The translations under genes and the position numbers were made by a program. This document shows, one piece after another, positions 25,820 through 33,973 of a stretch of DNA of 35,341 nucleotides; position 1 is the first letter of the stretch; each line of letters opens with the position of its first letter. Origin of the DNA: CAYPAV01 sp964408805 (GTDB lineage: Bacteria; Pseudomonadota; Alphaproteobacteria; UBA8366); the NCBI GenBank assembly GCA_964408805.1, contig CAYPAV010000033.1, forward strand, positions 1 through 35,341, read 5' to 3'. The notes under the pieces are model-generated. The model did no database searches. It saw only the letters and a program-made list of their open reading frames with translations, and had not been told where the DNA came from.

Positions 25820-26344
25820 ATGGCGGAGATGAGCGACGGCAGGGACGTGCCGCGATTTCAACCGGCGGCGGATTTCGAGTTGAACTTCCGTTCCGATCGA
25901 GTTCGGCAGATCTACGAATATTGGGAGTCGAAACGGGACGACGGGTCATTGCCTTCGCGGGCCGATATCGAGCCGCTGGAGGTCCCCCGGCTGCTCCCCT
26001 ATATCGGCCTGGTCGACGTCGTCGAGCCGGGTCCGCCGCGGCTCCGCTACCGGCTGCTCGGAACCCATATCACCCAGGCACTCGGCCGCGACAGCACCGG
26101 ACTCTATTTCGAGGACGTATACCGGGGAGGAATGCTGACGGATCTCGTCGAGACATTCGAACGCATCATCCGGTTGAAAAAGCCCATCCGCTATGACGGG
26201 GATGCCAGTTTCGGCGATGAGGCGTACATGTCGCTGGAAGTCGTCCATATGCCGCTCTCATCGGATGGCGAGACGGTCGACATGATCCTCATTGGCGCCC
26301 TGTTCCTGAAATCGCCGGAGCCCGAGATGGAAGGACCCGTGTGA
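25820..26344 (+). CDS. PAS_5-type single-PAS-domain protein
   Basis: This 174-aa protein is of the same type as the one at 7582. It has a YWESKRDDGSLPSRADIEPLE helix-loop (about 34-54), then LPYIGLVDVVEPGPPRLRYR, the core YRLLGTHITQALGRDSTG, and a C-terminal MPLSSDGETVDMILIGALF strand pair. That last block matches LPLSSDGESVDQIISASYP in the first copy. It has no output domain and no membrane segment. The gene lies 136 nt after the P450 gene in the same direction and converges on the PhyH gene. Its role is unknown. A sensory or ligand-binding function is inferred from the PAS fold only. Confidence 0.78.
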   Translation: MAEMSDGRDVPRFQPAADFELNFRSDRVRQIYEYWESKRDDGSLPSRADIEPLEVPRLLPYIGLVDVVEPGPPRLRYRLLGTHITQALGRDSTGLYFEDVYRGGMLTDLVETFERIIRLKKPIRYDGDASFGDEAYMSLEVVHMPLSSDGETVDMILIGALFLKSPEPEMEGPV

Positions 26345-26374
26345 CGCCGTCATCGCGCGCACTCGGCCCCAAGC

Positions 26375-27202
26375 TCAAGCCCGCCATATCTCCGGGAACG
26401 TCTCGTCGTCGTGGGGCGCCTGTCCGGGGGCGACGGACACATCCGCCTGTTGAACCGTCGGGTCGGCGCTGGGCCGGGGATGCCACACGCTGTCGTCCCC
26501 CAGCCAACGGGTCGACAAGGCAGCCCGCCGGATCTCGGAGTCGGCATTGCCTTTGGCGCCATGGATCGTCCAAGCCGAAAAGATCAAGGCATCCCCGGGC
26601 GCCACGTCGAAACCGACGATATCGAAGCTTGGCCGATCGGCCTCGATGTCCGGGCATTTCTCACCCTGCCCTTTGGCCATCCAAACGGCATTTTCATCGT
26701 CCTCGCCGTTGAATGCCTCGGCCATGTAATATTTGTCGTCGAGATGAGAACCCCGAACGAATTCCAGCGAACTGCTCTCGACATCGCACGGCGTCAAGGC
26801 AAGCCAGATGGAACAAATCTGCTTGCCCAGAAACGGCCAGTAGGAAATATCCTGATGCCAGGGTGTCGGGGTGGTTGTTCCCGGCTCCTTGACGAGCAGA
26901 TGATCGAAATAGAAGCGAACGCTCTTGCTCCTCATCGCCTGGGCGGCCAGCCTGGCACAACCGGATTCATGCACGAAGGAATTGATCTCCGGGTTCTCCT
27001 TCCAGAGATATCGGTCGGTGAAGTTCCGGTTCCTCGCGGCACCGGGGCTGGGGTCATTGGACCATTTGCCGGGATTCGACAATTGCCGGTCGACGACCGC
27101 GTTCAACCGCTCAATCCAGGAATCGTCCACGGCATTCCGCAACAAGGCCACCCCGTCCGCGTTGAAGGTGTCGATCTCCCGCCACGTCAAACTGCGTTCC
27201 AT
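26375..27202 (-). CDS. Phytanoyl-CoA dioxygenase (PhyH) family protein
   Basis: This 275-aa Fe(II)/2-oxoglutarate-dependent oxygenase hydroxylates an unactivated carbon of an unknown substrate. The N-terminal LTWREIDTFNADGVALLRNAV is typical of the family. The iron ligands are His116 and Asp118 in WHQDISYW and His214 in IHGAKGN. The 2-oxoglutarate-binding Arg is at about 225-226 in EIRRAALSTRW. The ATG at 27202 fits the family start. The longer frame from GTG 27232 has no ribosome binding site. It is followed on the same strand by nothing close, while the ornithine-cyclodeaminase-like gene lies 137 nt upstream in the same direction. Confidence 0.9.
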   Translation of the reverse strand: MERSLTWREIDTFNADGVALLRNAVDDSWIERLNAVVDRQLSNPGKWSNDPSPGAARNRNFTDRYLWKENPEINSFVHESGCARLAAQAMRSKSVRFYFDHLLVKEPGTTTPTPWHQDISYWPFLGKQICSIWLALTPCDVESSSLEFVRGSHLDDKYYMAEAFNGEDDENAVWMAKGQGEKCPDIEADRPSFDIVGFDVAPGDALIFSAWTIHGAKGNADSEIRRAALSTRWLGDDSVWHPRPSADPTVQQADVSVAPGQAPHDDETFPEIWRA

Positions 27203-27339
27203 GATGTTCTTGCCTGTATCGATGGGTGCCACGCGATATTACCGCGATCGCCGATCAAGTGTGCCACAAAGATCACCAAATCAACCGCAAAATACGAACG
27301 CCCGCATGTGCGAATTCGCGGCCGCCGGGTCGTCTCCGC

Positions 27340-28242
27340 CTAGCCCGACGCCTTCCTAAAAACCAACCCCGCCGCGAACACGTCCTGCACCGCGAGGCCG
27401 ACAGATTTGAACAGGGTGGTCTCCGCGGGCGAGACGTCCGTCTTCCCGGCCAGCACCTCGCCCAACTCCGCCGCGATTTCCGCGCCCGACAGAATCACGT
27501 CGCCGGATTCCTTGAGACAAGCCTCGCGCGAATCGGCAACGACGCGACACGCCGCCATCACCGCGTCGTCCAGTTCCCGCCAGGTCGGGATGGGGGCGCC
27601 GACCGCGTTGACGTGAGCGCCCGGTTTCAGCCACGCCCCTTCAAGGACGGGTTCGGTAGCGCTGGTGGCGGTCACGATGACGTCGGCGTCGCGGGCGGCG
27701 GCTTCGGCGGTCGGGCTTGCGACAGCGCCATGGGCGGCGGCGAAGGCGGTGGCCTTGTCGGGGCTACGGCCCCACACGCGAATCTCCTGGAAGTCGCGGA
27801 CGAGCGGCAGGGCCTCGACATGGCTCTTGGCCTGGGTGCCGGTGCCGAGGATGGCGAGCACGTTCGCGTCCGAATCGGCGAGCGCCTTGGTGGCGGCAGC
27901 GGAAACGGCAGCGGTGCGCGCCTCGGTGATCAGGCGGCCGTCCATGACCGCCAATGGCTCTCCCGTCTCCGGCTTGAAGAGCAGGATCAGGGCATTGTGG
28001 GTGTGAATGCCGAGATCGGCGTTGCCGGGATAGAAGGTCACCAGCTTGATCCCCATACCGGCCGCCGATATGGCCGGCATTGGGCCGAAATAGCCGCCAT
28101 GGGGCTCGACCTCGATCAAATGGCGCGGCGGCTGGGTCACCTCGCCCGCCGAAAAGGCGATCATCGCGCCTTCCATTTCGGCGATCAGTTCCGCCATGTC
28201 TAGGACCTTCGCCACGTCGTCTTCCATCAGGAATGGGATCAT
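27340..28242 (-). CDS. Ornithine cyclodeaminase / mu-crystallin family protein
   Basis: This 300-aa NAD(P)-binding protein is of the OCD/mu-crystallin family. Members include ornithine cyclodeaminase, alanine dehydrogenase, ketimine reductase and delta1-pyrroline-2-carboxylate reductase. It has an N-terminal MAELIAEMEGAMIAFSAGEV, GIKLVTFYPGNADLGIHTH with the substrate-binding Lys, and MDGRLITEARTAAVSAAATK. The Rossmann motif is GTGTQAKSHVEAL, followed by VWGRSPDKATAFA. The C terminus has a KSVGLAVQDVFAAGLVF helix. The exact reaction cannot be told. The ATG at 28242 is preceded by GAAGG and fits the family start better than the upstream ATG at 28272. It is divergent from the enoyl-CoA hydratase gene. 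Confidence 0.92.
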   Translation of the reverse strand: MIPFLMEDDVAKVLDMAELIAEMEGAMIAFSAGEVTQPPRHLIEVEPHGGYFGPMPAISAAGMGIKLVTFYPGNADLGIHTHNALILLFKPETGEPLAVMDGRLITEARTAAVSAAATKALADSDANVLAILGTGTQAKSHVEALPLVRDFQEIRVWGRSPDKATAFAAAHGAVASPTAEAAARDADVIVTATSATEPVLEGAWLKPGAHVNAVGAPIPTWRELDDAVMAACRVVADSREACLKESGDVILSGAEIAAELGEVLAGKTDVSPAETTLFKSVGLAVQDVFAAGLVFRKASG

Positions 28243-28355
28243 CGCCCTTCGCTCCGGCCGTTTATCGCGCAACCACGATAGCGCCTTCGCCGGCGGCTGT
28301 CGAAAACCCGGTCGGGCGGGGTAGATTATCTCTGAACCGAATGGAGGCGAGCCAG

Positions 28356-29081
28356 ATGACCGACGGATTCAAGATCGACCGCACACCCCCCTATCTCCAC
28401 ATCACCATCGACCGGGCCGACGAGGGCAACCGGGTCACCGATACGATGCTGGACGCGTTGGCCGAATTGGTCGACGAAGCGGCCGCCGACGAGGGGTTGA
28501 AGGGGATTGTGCTGCGGGGCGCCGGCGACGATTTCTCGCACGGGCGGGTGCAGGGCACGCCACCGCCGGAAGGCCCGCCCAACAATGCCTATGAAGCGCA
28601 TCAGCGCGTCATGTCGCGAATCCTCGGCGTCTATGCCGGCTTCCGGCGCTGTCCGGTGCCGATCATCGCCGCCGTTCAAGGGAAGGCGCTCGGCTTCGGT
28701 TGTGCGCTCGTCGGCGGCGCCGACGTGGCGATCGCAAGCCGGTCGGCGACCTTTGCGCTGACCGAAATGCCCCACGGCACCCCGCCAACGCTCGCGATCT
28801 CGGCGCTCGCCAAGGTGGCGCCGAAAGCCATTCTCGACATGGTCTATTCGGTCGAGGAGCTGGACGCCGAGCACGCGCTGGCGGCGGGAATCGTCAGCCG
28901 TCTCGTCGAGCCGGACGAACTGGATGCGGCGCTGGACCGCATGCTTGTCACCCTCGCCGCGTTCGACCGGGTCGACATCGCAACTTGCAAACGGTTTACC
29001 TATTCGGGGCCAACGCTCGATTTCGACACGATGTCGGATTTGGCGGGTTACACCTTGGCGACGGTGAAGTCGCGGGGTTAA
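28356..29081 (+). CDS. Enoyl-CoA hydratase/isomerase (crotonase) family protein
   Basis: This 241-aa protein is of the crotonase fold, which handles CoA thioesters in beta-oxidation and related pathways. The first oxyanion-hole block is GAGDDFSHGRVQG (56-67), and the second is AAVQGKALGFGCALVGGADVAIAS. At the position of hydratase Glu144 the sequence has GCAL, with no Glu. The second acidic residue is kept as Glu137 in LTEMPHG. This suggests an isomerase, hydrolase or decarboxylase activity rather than a classic hydratase (inference). ATG 28356 is chosen because GGAGG at 28343-28347 lies 8 nt upstream. The ATG at 28341 overlaps that site. Its stop overlaps the stop of the convergent deacylase gene in a shared TTAA. 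Confidence 0.9.
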   Translation: MTDGFKIDRTPPYLHITIDRADEGNRVTDTMLDALAELVDEAAADEGLKGIVLRGAGDDFSHGRVQGTPPPEGPPNNAYEAHQRVMSRILGVYAGFRRCPVPIIAAVQGKALGFGCALVGGADVAIASRSATFALTEMPHGTPPTLAISALAKVAPKAILDMVYSVEELDAEHALAAGIVSRLVEPDELDAALDRMLVTLAAFDRVDIATCKRFTYSGPTLDFDTMSDLAGYTLATVKSRG

Positions 29082-30766
29082 TTATCGGCGAAGTCCCGGA
29101 CCAAACGACCCGGCGTGCCGCAATCGCCAAGGGGGCCGGTCTCGTCGACAACGCGGGTGCCGTTCACCCAGACACCGAGCAGACCCTTGGTCGGCACGTC
29201 GACCCGGCTGGCCCCGCCCGGGAGGTCATGGGCGCGGTATTTTTCGCCGCGGCCCACCGTCCCGGCATCGAACATTATCATGTCGGCCCAGGCGCCGGGC
29301 GCCAATCGGCCGCGGTTTTTGATCCGATAGGCCTCGGCCGGGCGGCTGGTCACCGCGCGCACGGCATCTTCCAGCGACATGTCGCCCCGCTCACGCGCCC
29401 AATGGCCGAAAAGATGGAGACCGAACCCGGCATCGCAAAGGAACGACAGATGCGCCCCCGCATCCGAGAGCGCGATCACCGAATGGTCGTGGGTCAGCAG
29501 ATGCTTCACCCGGTCCTCGTCCATGTTGAAGAGCTTGCAGTCGAACATCGCATCGAGCTCACCGTCGAGGCCGAAATCGAGCAGCCAGTCGAACGGGTCC
29601 GCGCCCGCCTCCCTCGCGAGATCGCCGACGATTCGGCCGACCAGCGAGGAATGACGATCCTCGACCACCGACATGATCTTCATGTGGTCGAGCTGATGGT
29701 AGGAGAACCGGTTGGGGACACCCTTGGTGCGGGCCTCCGCCTTCACGGCCGCCCGGAATTCGGGATCTGCGAGGATTTTCTCGTAACCCGCATCGCCCTC
29801 GGCCTCGATCGCCGGGTGCCAGGCGATGAAGGCCTCCAGGGGATAGGGATGGCGAAGGGTGAATTCCATGCCGAGCGCGAAACAGCCAACCTGGCCCCAG
29901 AGCTCGCAGCCCCGGCCGCGGGCCTCAGAAATCTGGCCGAGTTCGTTGAACACCCGTTCCGGGTCGTTGGGATCGACGAACATCGCGGCGATCATGACCG
30001 GCCTCCCGTTCCGCCGGGAAATCTCCTCGAGCCAGGGGATGGTGCTGGTCATGCCCTTGGTGAGCATGAAGACCCCTTTGCCCGATTCGCCGAGCGCCCC
30101 CGTCAGCGCGAACATCTCGGCCTCGTCGGCGAGCCGCGACGGCATGGGTACGCCGTTCTCGCCGTTATGCTGCTCCAGCGTCGAGGTCGCGAAGCCGACC
30201 GCCCCCGCATCGATAGCATCGAGTACCAGCGCCTTCATGGCGGCGACCTCGCCCGGCGTCGCCGCCCGCTTGTTCGCGTCCTCGCCGAGGATATAGGTGC
30301 GCACCGAGGAGTGGCCGACGAAGGAGGCGACATTCGGCACCATGCCCTTGGTCTCGAGCGCGTCGAGATATTCGCGGTAGGTCTCGAAGTTCCAATCGAT
30401 GCCGGCGCGGAGTGCCTCCAGGGACATGCCCTCGACATGGGTCAGATTGCGCAGCGTCATGTCGCGATGCGCCGGTTTGCAAGGGGCGATCGTGAAGCCG
30501 CAATTGCCGATCGCGACCGTCGTAACGCCATTGGCGACCGAAGGTGTTGCGAACTTATCCCAGGTTAGTTGAGCATCGAAATGGGTGTGAAGATCGACGA
30601 TGCCGGGAGCCACGACGCGACCCTCGGCATCAATGCGTTGGCGCGCCTCGCCGGAAATGTCGCCAAGCTCGGCGATCCGGCCCTCGGCGACGGCGATTCC
30701 GCCCCGATAGCGCGGCGCCCCGGTTCCGTCGATAATTACCGCGTTATCGATCAACAAATCGTGCAT
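29078..30766 (-). CDS. N-acyl-D-amino-acid deacylase / D-aminoacylase family amidohydrolase
   Basis: This 562-aa metal-dependent amidohydrolase (amidohydrolase 3 type) hydrolyses an N-acyl or cyclic amide bond. The N-terminal beta-sandwich strand HDLLIDNAVIIDGTG is followed by the metal motif DLHTHFDAQLTWD with His60 and His62. Next come GNCGFTIAPC with the family Cys, the VGHSSVR segment, TSTLEQHNGENGVPMPSR, and LSDAGAHLSFLCDAG with the catalytic Asp. The C-terminal GRLAPGAWADMIMFD is typical. The length is normal for proteobacterial members. AAGGA precedes ATG 30766 by 8 nt. It is the last gene of a tight minus-strand run (dienelactone hydrolase, TauD-like, deacylase, with gaps of 14 and 19 nt), so it probably acts in the same pathway. 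Confidence 0.93.
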   Translation of the reverse strand: MHDLLIDNAVIIDGTGAPRYRGGIAVAEGRIAELGDISGEARQRIDAEGRVVAPGIVDLHTHFDAQLTWDKFATPSVANGVTTVAIGNCGFTIAPCKPAHRDMTLRNLTHVEGMSLEALRAGIDWNFETYREYLDALETKGMVPNVASFVGHSSVRTYILGEDANKRAATPGEVAAMKALVLDAIDAGAVGFATSTLEQHNGENGVPMPSRLADEAEMFALTGALGESGKGVFMLTKGMTSTIPWLEEISRRNGRPVMIAAMFVDPNDPERVFNELGQISEARGRGCELWGQVGCFALGMEFTLRHPYPLEAFIAWHPAIEAEGDAGYEKILADPEFRAAVKAEARTKGVPNRFSYHQLDHMKIMSVVEDRHSSLVGRIVGDLAREAGADPFDWLLDFGLDGELDAMFDCKLFNMDEDRVKHLLTHDHSVIALSDAGAHLSFLCDAGFGLHLFGHWARERGDMSLEDAVRAVTSRPAEAYRIKNRGRLAPGAWADMIMFDAGTVGRGEKYRAHDLPGGASRVDVPTKGLLGVWVNGTRVVDETGPLGDCGTPGRLVRDFADN

Positions 30767-30785
30767 CGTCGATGTCCTTCGAATT

Positions 30786-31670
30786 TCAGGCCGCGTAGGC
30801 GATCGAGGGCTGCCCGGTCACGGTCGTGCGGATAAAGCGCCGGGCCTCGTCCAGCGGATAGTCGAGCTTGCCGCAATGCATGATGCCGGAGCGGTTTTCC
30901 CACATCAGCGTATCGCCGACGCTCCATCTGTGGGACCAGTGAAATTCCGGCCGGTCGATGTAGTCGAACAGTTCCTCGAGCAGCGCCTCGCTGTCCGCTT
31001 CCGCGAAGTCCCGGATCCGGGTGGCGACCAGCGGATTGACGTAGATCCCGGGTTTGCCGGTCACCGGATGGGCAGTGACCACGGGATGAGTCGCGTGCGA
31101 TGCCTTTTGAGCCGCGGCATCGAGCGATTTTGCGGCGGTCATCGTGTTCTTGTTCCGGTCGTGGCCGCCATAGACGAATTCCGCCTCCAGGCCATGCAAC
31201 CGCCGTTTCAATTCCTCCGGCAAGGCCTCATAGGCGCGATTGACGTTGGTGAACCAGGTATGCCCACCGGACGAGGTGACCTCGAGCGCGTGCAACAGCG
31301 TGGCTTTCGCGGGAACGGGATCATAGGAAAGATCGGGATGCCAACCATCGCGTAAATTGGCCAAAGCGCCTCGCGCCGCACCGATCTCGTCGAAGCTTCC
31401 ATCCGGCTTGCGGTTGGTCATATTGACCACTTCGGGCGCGTCGGGATGCTGATAGGCGCGCTGGACATGGGCTTGCAGGGTTCCGAAATGCCGCGCGAAA
31501 TCGACCAATTGGGGTGCCGTCATCGGTTGCTCGCGAAACAGCAGGACGCCATGCTCGAGAAACGCGGCCTCGATCTCCGTCACCACCTCCGTACTTAATG
31601 GCCGGAGGACGTCAACGCCGATGATCTCAATGCCGCCGACATCACTCATCGGCCGAAGTTCAATCGCCAT
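30786..31670 (-). CDS. TauD/TfdA-family Fe(II)/2-oxoglutarate dioxygenase
   Basis: This 294-aa enzyme couples decarboxylation of 2-oxoglutarate to hydroxylation of an organic substrate, such as taurine or phenoxyacids in known members. The N-terminal GVDVLRPLS and HGVLLFREQP are typical. The iron site is His111 and Asp113 in WHPDLSY, and the distal His is at about 265 in ENRSGIMHCGK. The 2-oxoglutarate Arg is in RRFIRTTVTG (about 277-281). A TLLHALEVTSSGGHTWFTN block follows the first motif as in TauD/TfdA. Substrate specificity cannot be read. GGGGAG precedes the ATG by 9 nt. It lies 14 nt downstream of the dienelactone hydrolase gene and 19 nt upstream of the deacylase gene, so all three are likely cotranscribed. 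Confidence 0.93.
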   Translation of the reverse strand: MAIELRPMSDVGGIEIIGVDVLRPLSTEVVTEIEAAFLEHGVLLFREQPMTAPQLVDFARHFGTLQAHVQRAYQHPDAPEVVNMTNRKPDGSFDEIGAARGALANLRDGWHPDLSYDPVPAKATLLHALEVTSSGGHTWFTNVNRAYEALPEELKRRLHGLEAEFVYGGHDRNKNTMTAAKSLDAAAQKASHATHPVVTAHPVTGKPGIYVNPLVATRIRDFAEADSEALLEELFDYIDRPEFHWSHRWSVGDTLMWENRSGIMHCGKLDYPLDEARRFIRTTVTGQPSIAYAA

Positions 31671-31684
31671 CGCCGTCCGCTCCC

Positions 31685-32401
31685 CTAGACGAGATTTTCG
31701 TCAAAAAAGTCGATGGTCTGGCGCCACGCCTTCTCCGCCGCCGTCTCGTTATAGCTGCCGCGATCCTCGCAGAAAAATCCATGCCCGACAATGGGGAAAC
31801 AGGTCATGGTGAATTCCTTGTTGGCGTTGCCGAGCGCCTCCGAGATCCGCCCCAGCTCGGCGGGCCGGATCGACTGATCTTCCGAGCCATACCAAAAAAT
31901 CGTGGGCGCCTGTATTTCGTCGACCCGGTCCAGGAGCGTCTTGCGGCCGACGAAATCCTCTTCAGGACCGATCCCGCCACCATAGAACGAGGCCGCCCCC
32001 TTGAACCGCGAGGCTAGCTGGGCGTTGGCCAGGAAGGCGTAGCGGCCGCCCATGCAGAACCCGGCCACCCCGGCGCGGTTGGCGTCGACCTCGGTGCGGC
32101 CGGCGAACCAATCGAGGCAAGCCTCCGTCTGCGCCATCACCTTATCGTCGTCCATCGCTTTCAGATGGCCGATGGCGCCGTCGAGATCCTCGTAGGCATA
32201 GGTGCGGCCGTCATAGATATCCGGCGTAATGGCCGCCAACCCCGCATCGGCCAGACGCTGGGTAAGGCGCTGGAAGTGATCGTTGACGCCGAAGGCCTCG
32301 ATATAGACGACCACGCAAGGGTGCGGTCCGTCACCCGCGGGCCGGCCGTAATAGGCCCTCAGGTCATCGGATACATCGACCCATTCGCAAGCTGCCGTCA
32401 T
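31685..32401 (-). CDS. Dienelactone hydrolase family protein
   Basis: This 238-aa alpha/beta hydrolase is of the carboxymethylenebutenolidase type, which opens dienelactones in chloro- and alkyl-catechol breakdown. The nucleophile is Cys116 in GFCMGGRYA. Asp175 in YGSEDQSIRP and His207 in VGHGFFC complete the Cys-Asp-His triad typical of true dienelactone hydrolases. The early IEAFGVNDHFQRLTQRLA and ITPDIYDGRTYAYED stretches fit the family. ATG 32401 is preceded by GAGGGAG with 8-nt spacing, which favours it over the start at 32431. It is the first gene of the three-gene minus-strand operon. Confidence 0.92.
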   Translation of the reverse strand: MTAACEWVDVSDDLRAYYGRPAGDGPHPCVVVYIEAFGVNDHFQRLTQRLADAGLAAITPDIYDGRTYAYEDLDGAIGHLKAMDDDKVMAQTEACLDWFAGRTEVDANRAGVAGFCMGGRYAFLANAQLASRFKGAASFYGGGIGPEEDFVGRKTLLDRVDEIQAPTIFWYGSEDQSIRPAELGRISEALGNANKEFTMTCFPIVGHGFFCEDRGSYNETAAEKAWRQTIDFFDENLV

Positions 32402-32509
32402 CGCCCATACTCCCTCGTTGGATTGTCGCAATCCCGACTAAAGCGACGGATCTATCCACCGGCCCGGGGTGCAAGAGCGCGGTCGGCGCTGATCCCGGCG
32501 AGCCGGATA

Positions 32510-33424
32510 TCAGCTATCGTCGGCTTGCTTTGAACGGAACCCGAGCGCCGCCAGATTCTGCACCGAAACCAGATGGCTGATAATCGCTGCGATCCAGCCC
32601 TTGCGCCGGTATTCGAGATAAACATCGTCCGGCAGCGTGCTAAACTTGGATTCGTCGATCACGCGAAATCCGCGGAGATTAAACTGCTCGCCCGAATCAT
32701 TGGTGATCGTCACCGTTCCGGGGCGGAACAGTTCGCGCTGCTCCATTTCGGCGATGAATTCGCGGGTGGCCAGGCTCTGCCGATGGAAGGCCGCACAAAA
32801 TTCGAGCATGCGCTTGATGACATCAGTCGCCTCTTCGCCGTCGTAAACGGGCTCGAGCCCCTCTTCGTCACCGCCGTCGACCATCACGTCGCTGCCCTCA
32901 TCGACACAAAGAACGAGTTGCTCCTCGCTCTGGCCGGCGCTGAAGATGAAGGGATACCGACGCACATAGGCGGGCACATAGACACCCCCATCCCAGGCAC
33001 CTTCCTCGTTGACGAACAAGTTCTGGCCTTGACGGAGCCCCAGGACGGCAATCGCGTTCGCGGTCTCCCCCTCTGTAAAGACGACCGGATAGGCGGTCGC
33101 CACACGGGCGAATTCCTGAAGATTGATCGGCACCATATTGGTGTCCGACGCAAATTCGAAGCTACGCTGTGTCCGTATCGATTTGGCGCCGTGACGCTCG
33201 ACCGATAACGGAACCGGTTGCTTGTAAAACAAAGGCCACTGGCCAGCGGCCGCCGCAGCATCATCGCTCGCTTCCGCCGCCGGCTCGCCCATCGCCTCGT
33301 CCGCCACTTCTTCGGTGGTTTCGACCACTTCCTTTGCCTCTTCTCTTTTTCTTCTTGCTGCGTCGTGCCATGTCGCACGGGCCTCCGTCCAATTGTTCGC
33401 CGAGCGCCCCTCCGCGAATTCCAA
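32510..33424 (-). CDS. SapC family protein (start uncertain)
   Basis: The conserved part, from LFYKQPVPLSVERHG onward, matches the SapC family. It contains FEFASDTNMVPINLQEFAR, AYPVVFTEGE, RRYPFIFSAGQSEEQLVLCVDE, EFCAAFHRQSLATREFIAEM and a C-terminal WIAAIISHLVSVQNLAAL. The family name comes from Campylobacter S-layer-associated genes, but the function of alphaproteobacterial members is unknown. The N-terminal part is rich in Glu and Ala and is probably disordered. The start is doubtful. The frame opens at TTG 33424 without a ribosome binding site. GTG 33328 has AGAGG 8 nt upstream. A textbook GGAGG plus ATG at 33371 lies in another frame, one base out, just before an A5 run. It is divergent from the next gene. 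Confidence 0.82.
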   Translation of the reverse strand: MEFAEGRSANNWTEARATWHDAARRKREEAKEVVETTEEVADEAMGEPAAEASDDAAAAAGQWPLFYKQPVPLSVERHGAKSIRTQRSFEFASDTNMVPINLQEFARVATAYPVVFTEGETANAIAVLGLRQGQNLFVNEEGAWDGGVYVPAYVRRYPFIFSAGQSEEQLVLCVDEGSDVMVDGGDEEGLEPVYDGEEATDVIKRMLEFCAAFHRQSLATREFIAEMEQRELFRPGTVTITNDSGEQFNLRGFRVIDESKFSTLPDDVYLEYRRKGWIAAIISHLVSVQNLAALGFRSKQADDS

Positions 33425-33553
33425 GTGTGGAAACTCTACCTGAAAGAGGGCCGGCTATTCCAATACAATTATCCACGTCCCAAACTGGATGACCTGGAGT
33501 AGGTGGATCGACGTGCTAACATTGGCCCGGCACAATTCCAGGGAGAATCGCGG

Positions 33554-33910
33554 GTGAAGACGTATTGCGGCCGCCGAGGATCGACGAAAGTAGAGGTCAC
33601 CGTGGACGGAGAATCGCTCGATCCGCGCTACGACCTCCGCCAGCTTTCGCGGTCCGGCTTCGAGTGGGGCTATAACGGTGCCGGCCCGATGCAGCTCGCT
33701 CTTGCGATCCTGGCCAATCATTTCGGCGATGACGCACGCGCCCTGAACGAGTATCGTCGCTACTGCGAGTTGGTTCTGGCGGAACTCGGCGAAGACGAAT
33801 GGTCGATCGAGTCGAGCACGATCGACAGTGTCATGACCGAGGTAACGGACGTTCCGATGACGCTTGATCAGCTGCTCGACGCGGTTCGACGCGGTCGACC
33901 GTCTTCCTGA
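33554..33910 (+). CDS. DUF6166-like protein
   Basis: This 118-aa protein has the layout I associate with DUF6166: an N-terminal KTYCGRRGSTKVEVTVDG hairpin, DPRYDLRQLSRSGFEWGYNG, and GPMQLALAILANHFGDDARA followed by a helix of the Y-x-x-Y/F-x-x-x-x-V-L-A-E-L type. The C-terminal 30 residues are variable. No catalytic residues can be assigned, and the function is unknown. GTG 33554 is preferred because GGGAGA at 33541-33546 precedes it by 7 nt and the family begins there. The frame is open upstream to 33503 but without a start site that fits. Confidence 0.7.
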   Translation: MKTYCGRRGSTKVEVTVDGESLDPRYDLRQLSRSGFEWGYNGAGPMQLALAILANHFGDDARALNEYRRYCELVLAELGEDEWSIESSTIDSVMTEVTDVPMTLDQLLDAVRRGRPSS

Positions 33911-33930
33911 GATCCGTCTCCACACGGACG

Positions 33931-33958
33931 AATGAACGAATACGAATGAACGAATACG
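33931..33958. repeat. Two-copy tandem repeat of 14 bp
   Basis: AATGAACGAATACG occurs twice, head to tail, in the short spacer between the DUF6166-like gene and the PilZ gene. It contains no start codon in use and probably arose by slippage. No function can be assigned. Confidence 0.85.
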
Positions 33959-33973
33959 AAAGAGGTTGAAATC

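Noticed and set aside
28700..30568. 622-aa plus-strand ORF
   Set aside because: It is antisense to the deacylase gene, with composition typical of a shadow frame in GC-rich DNA and no recognisable domain.
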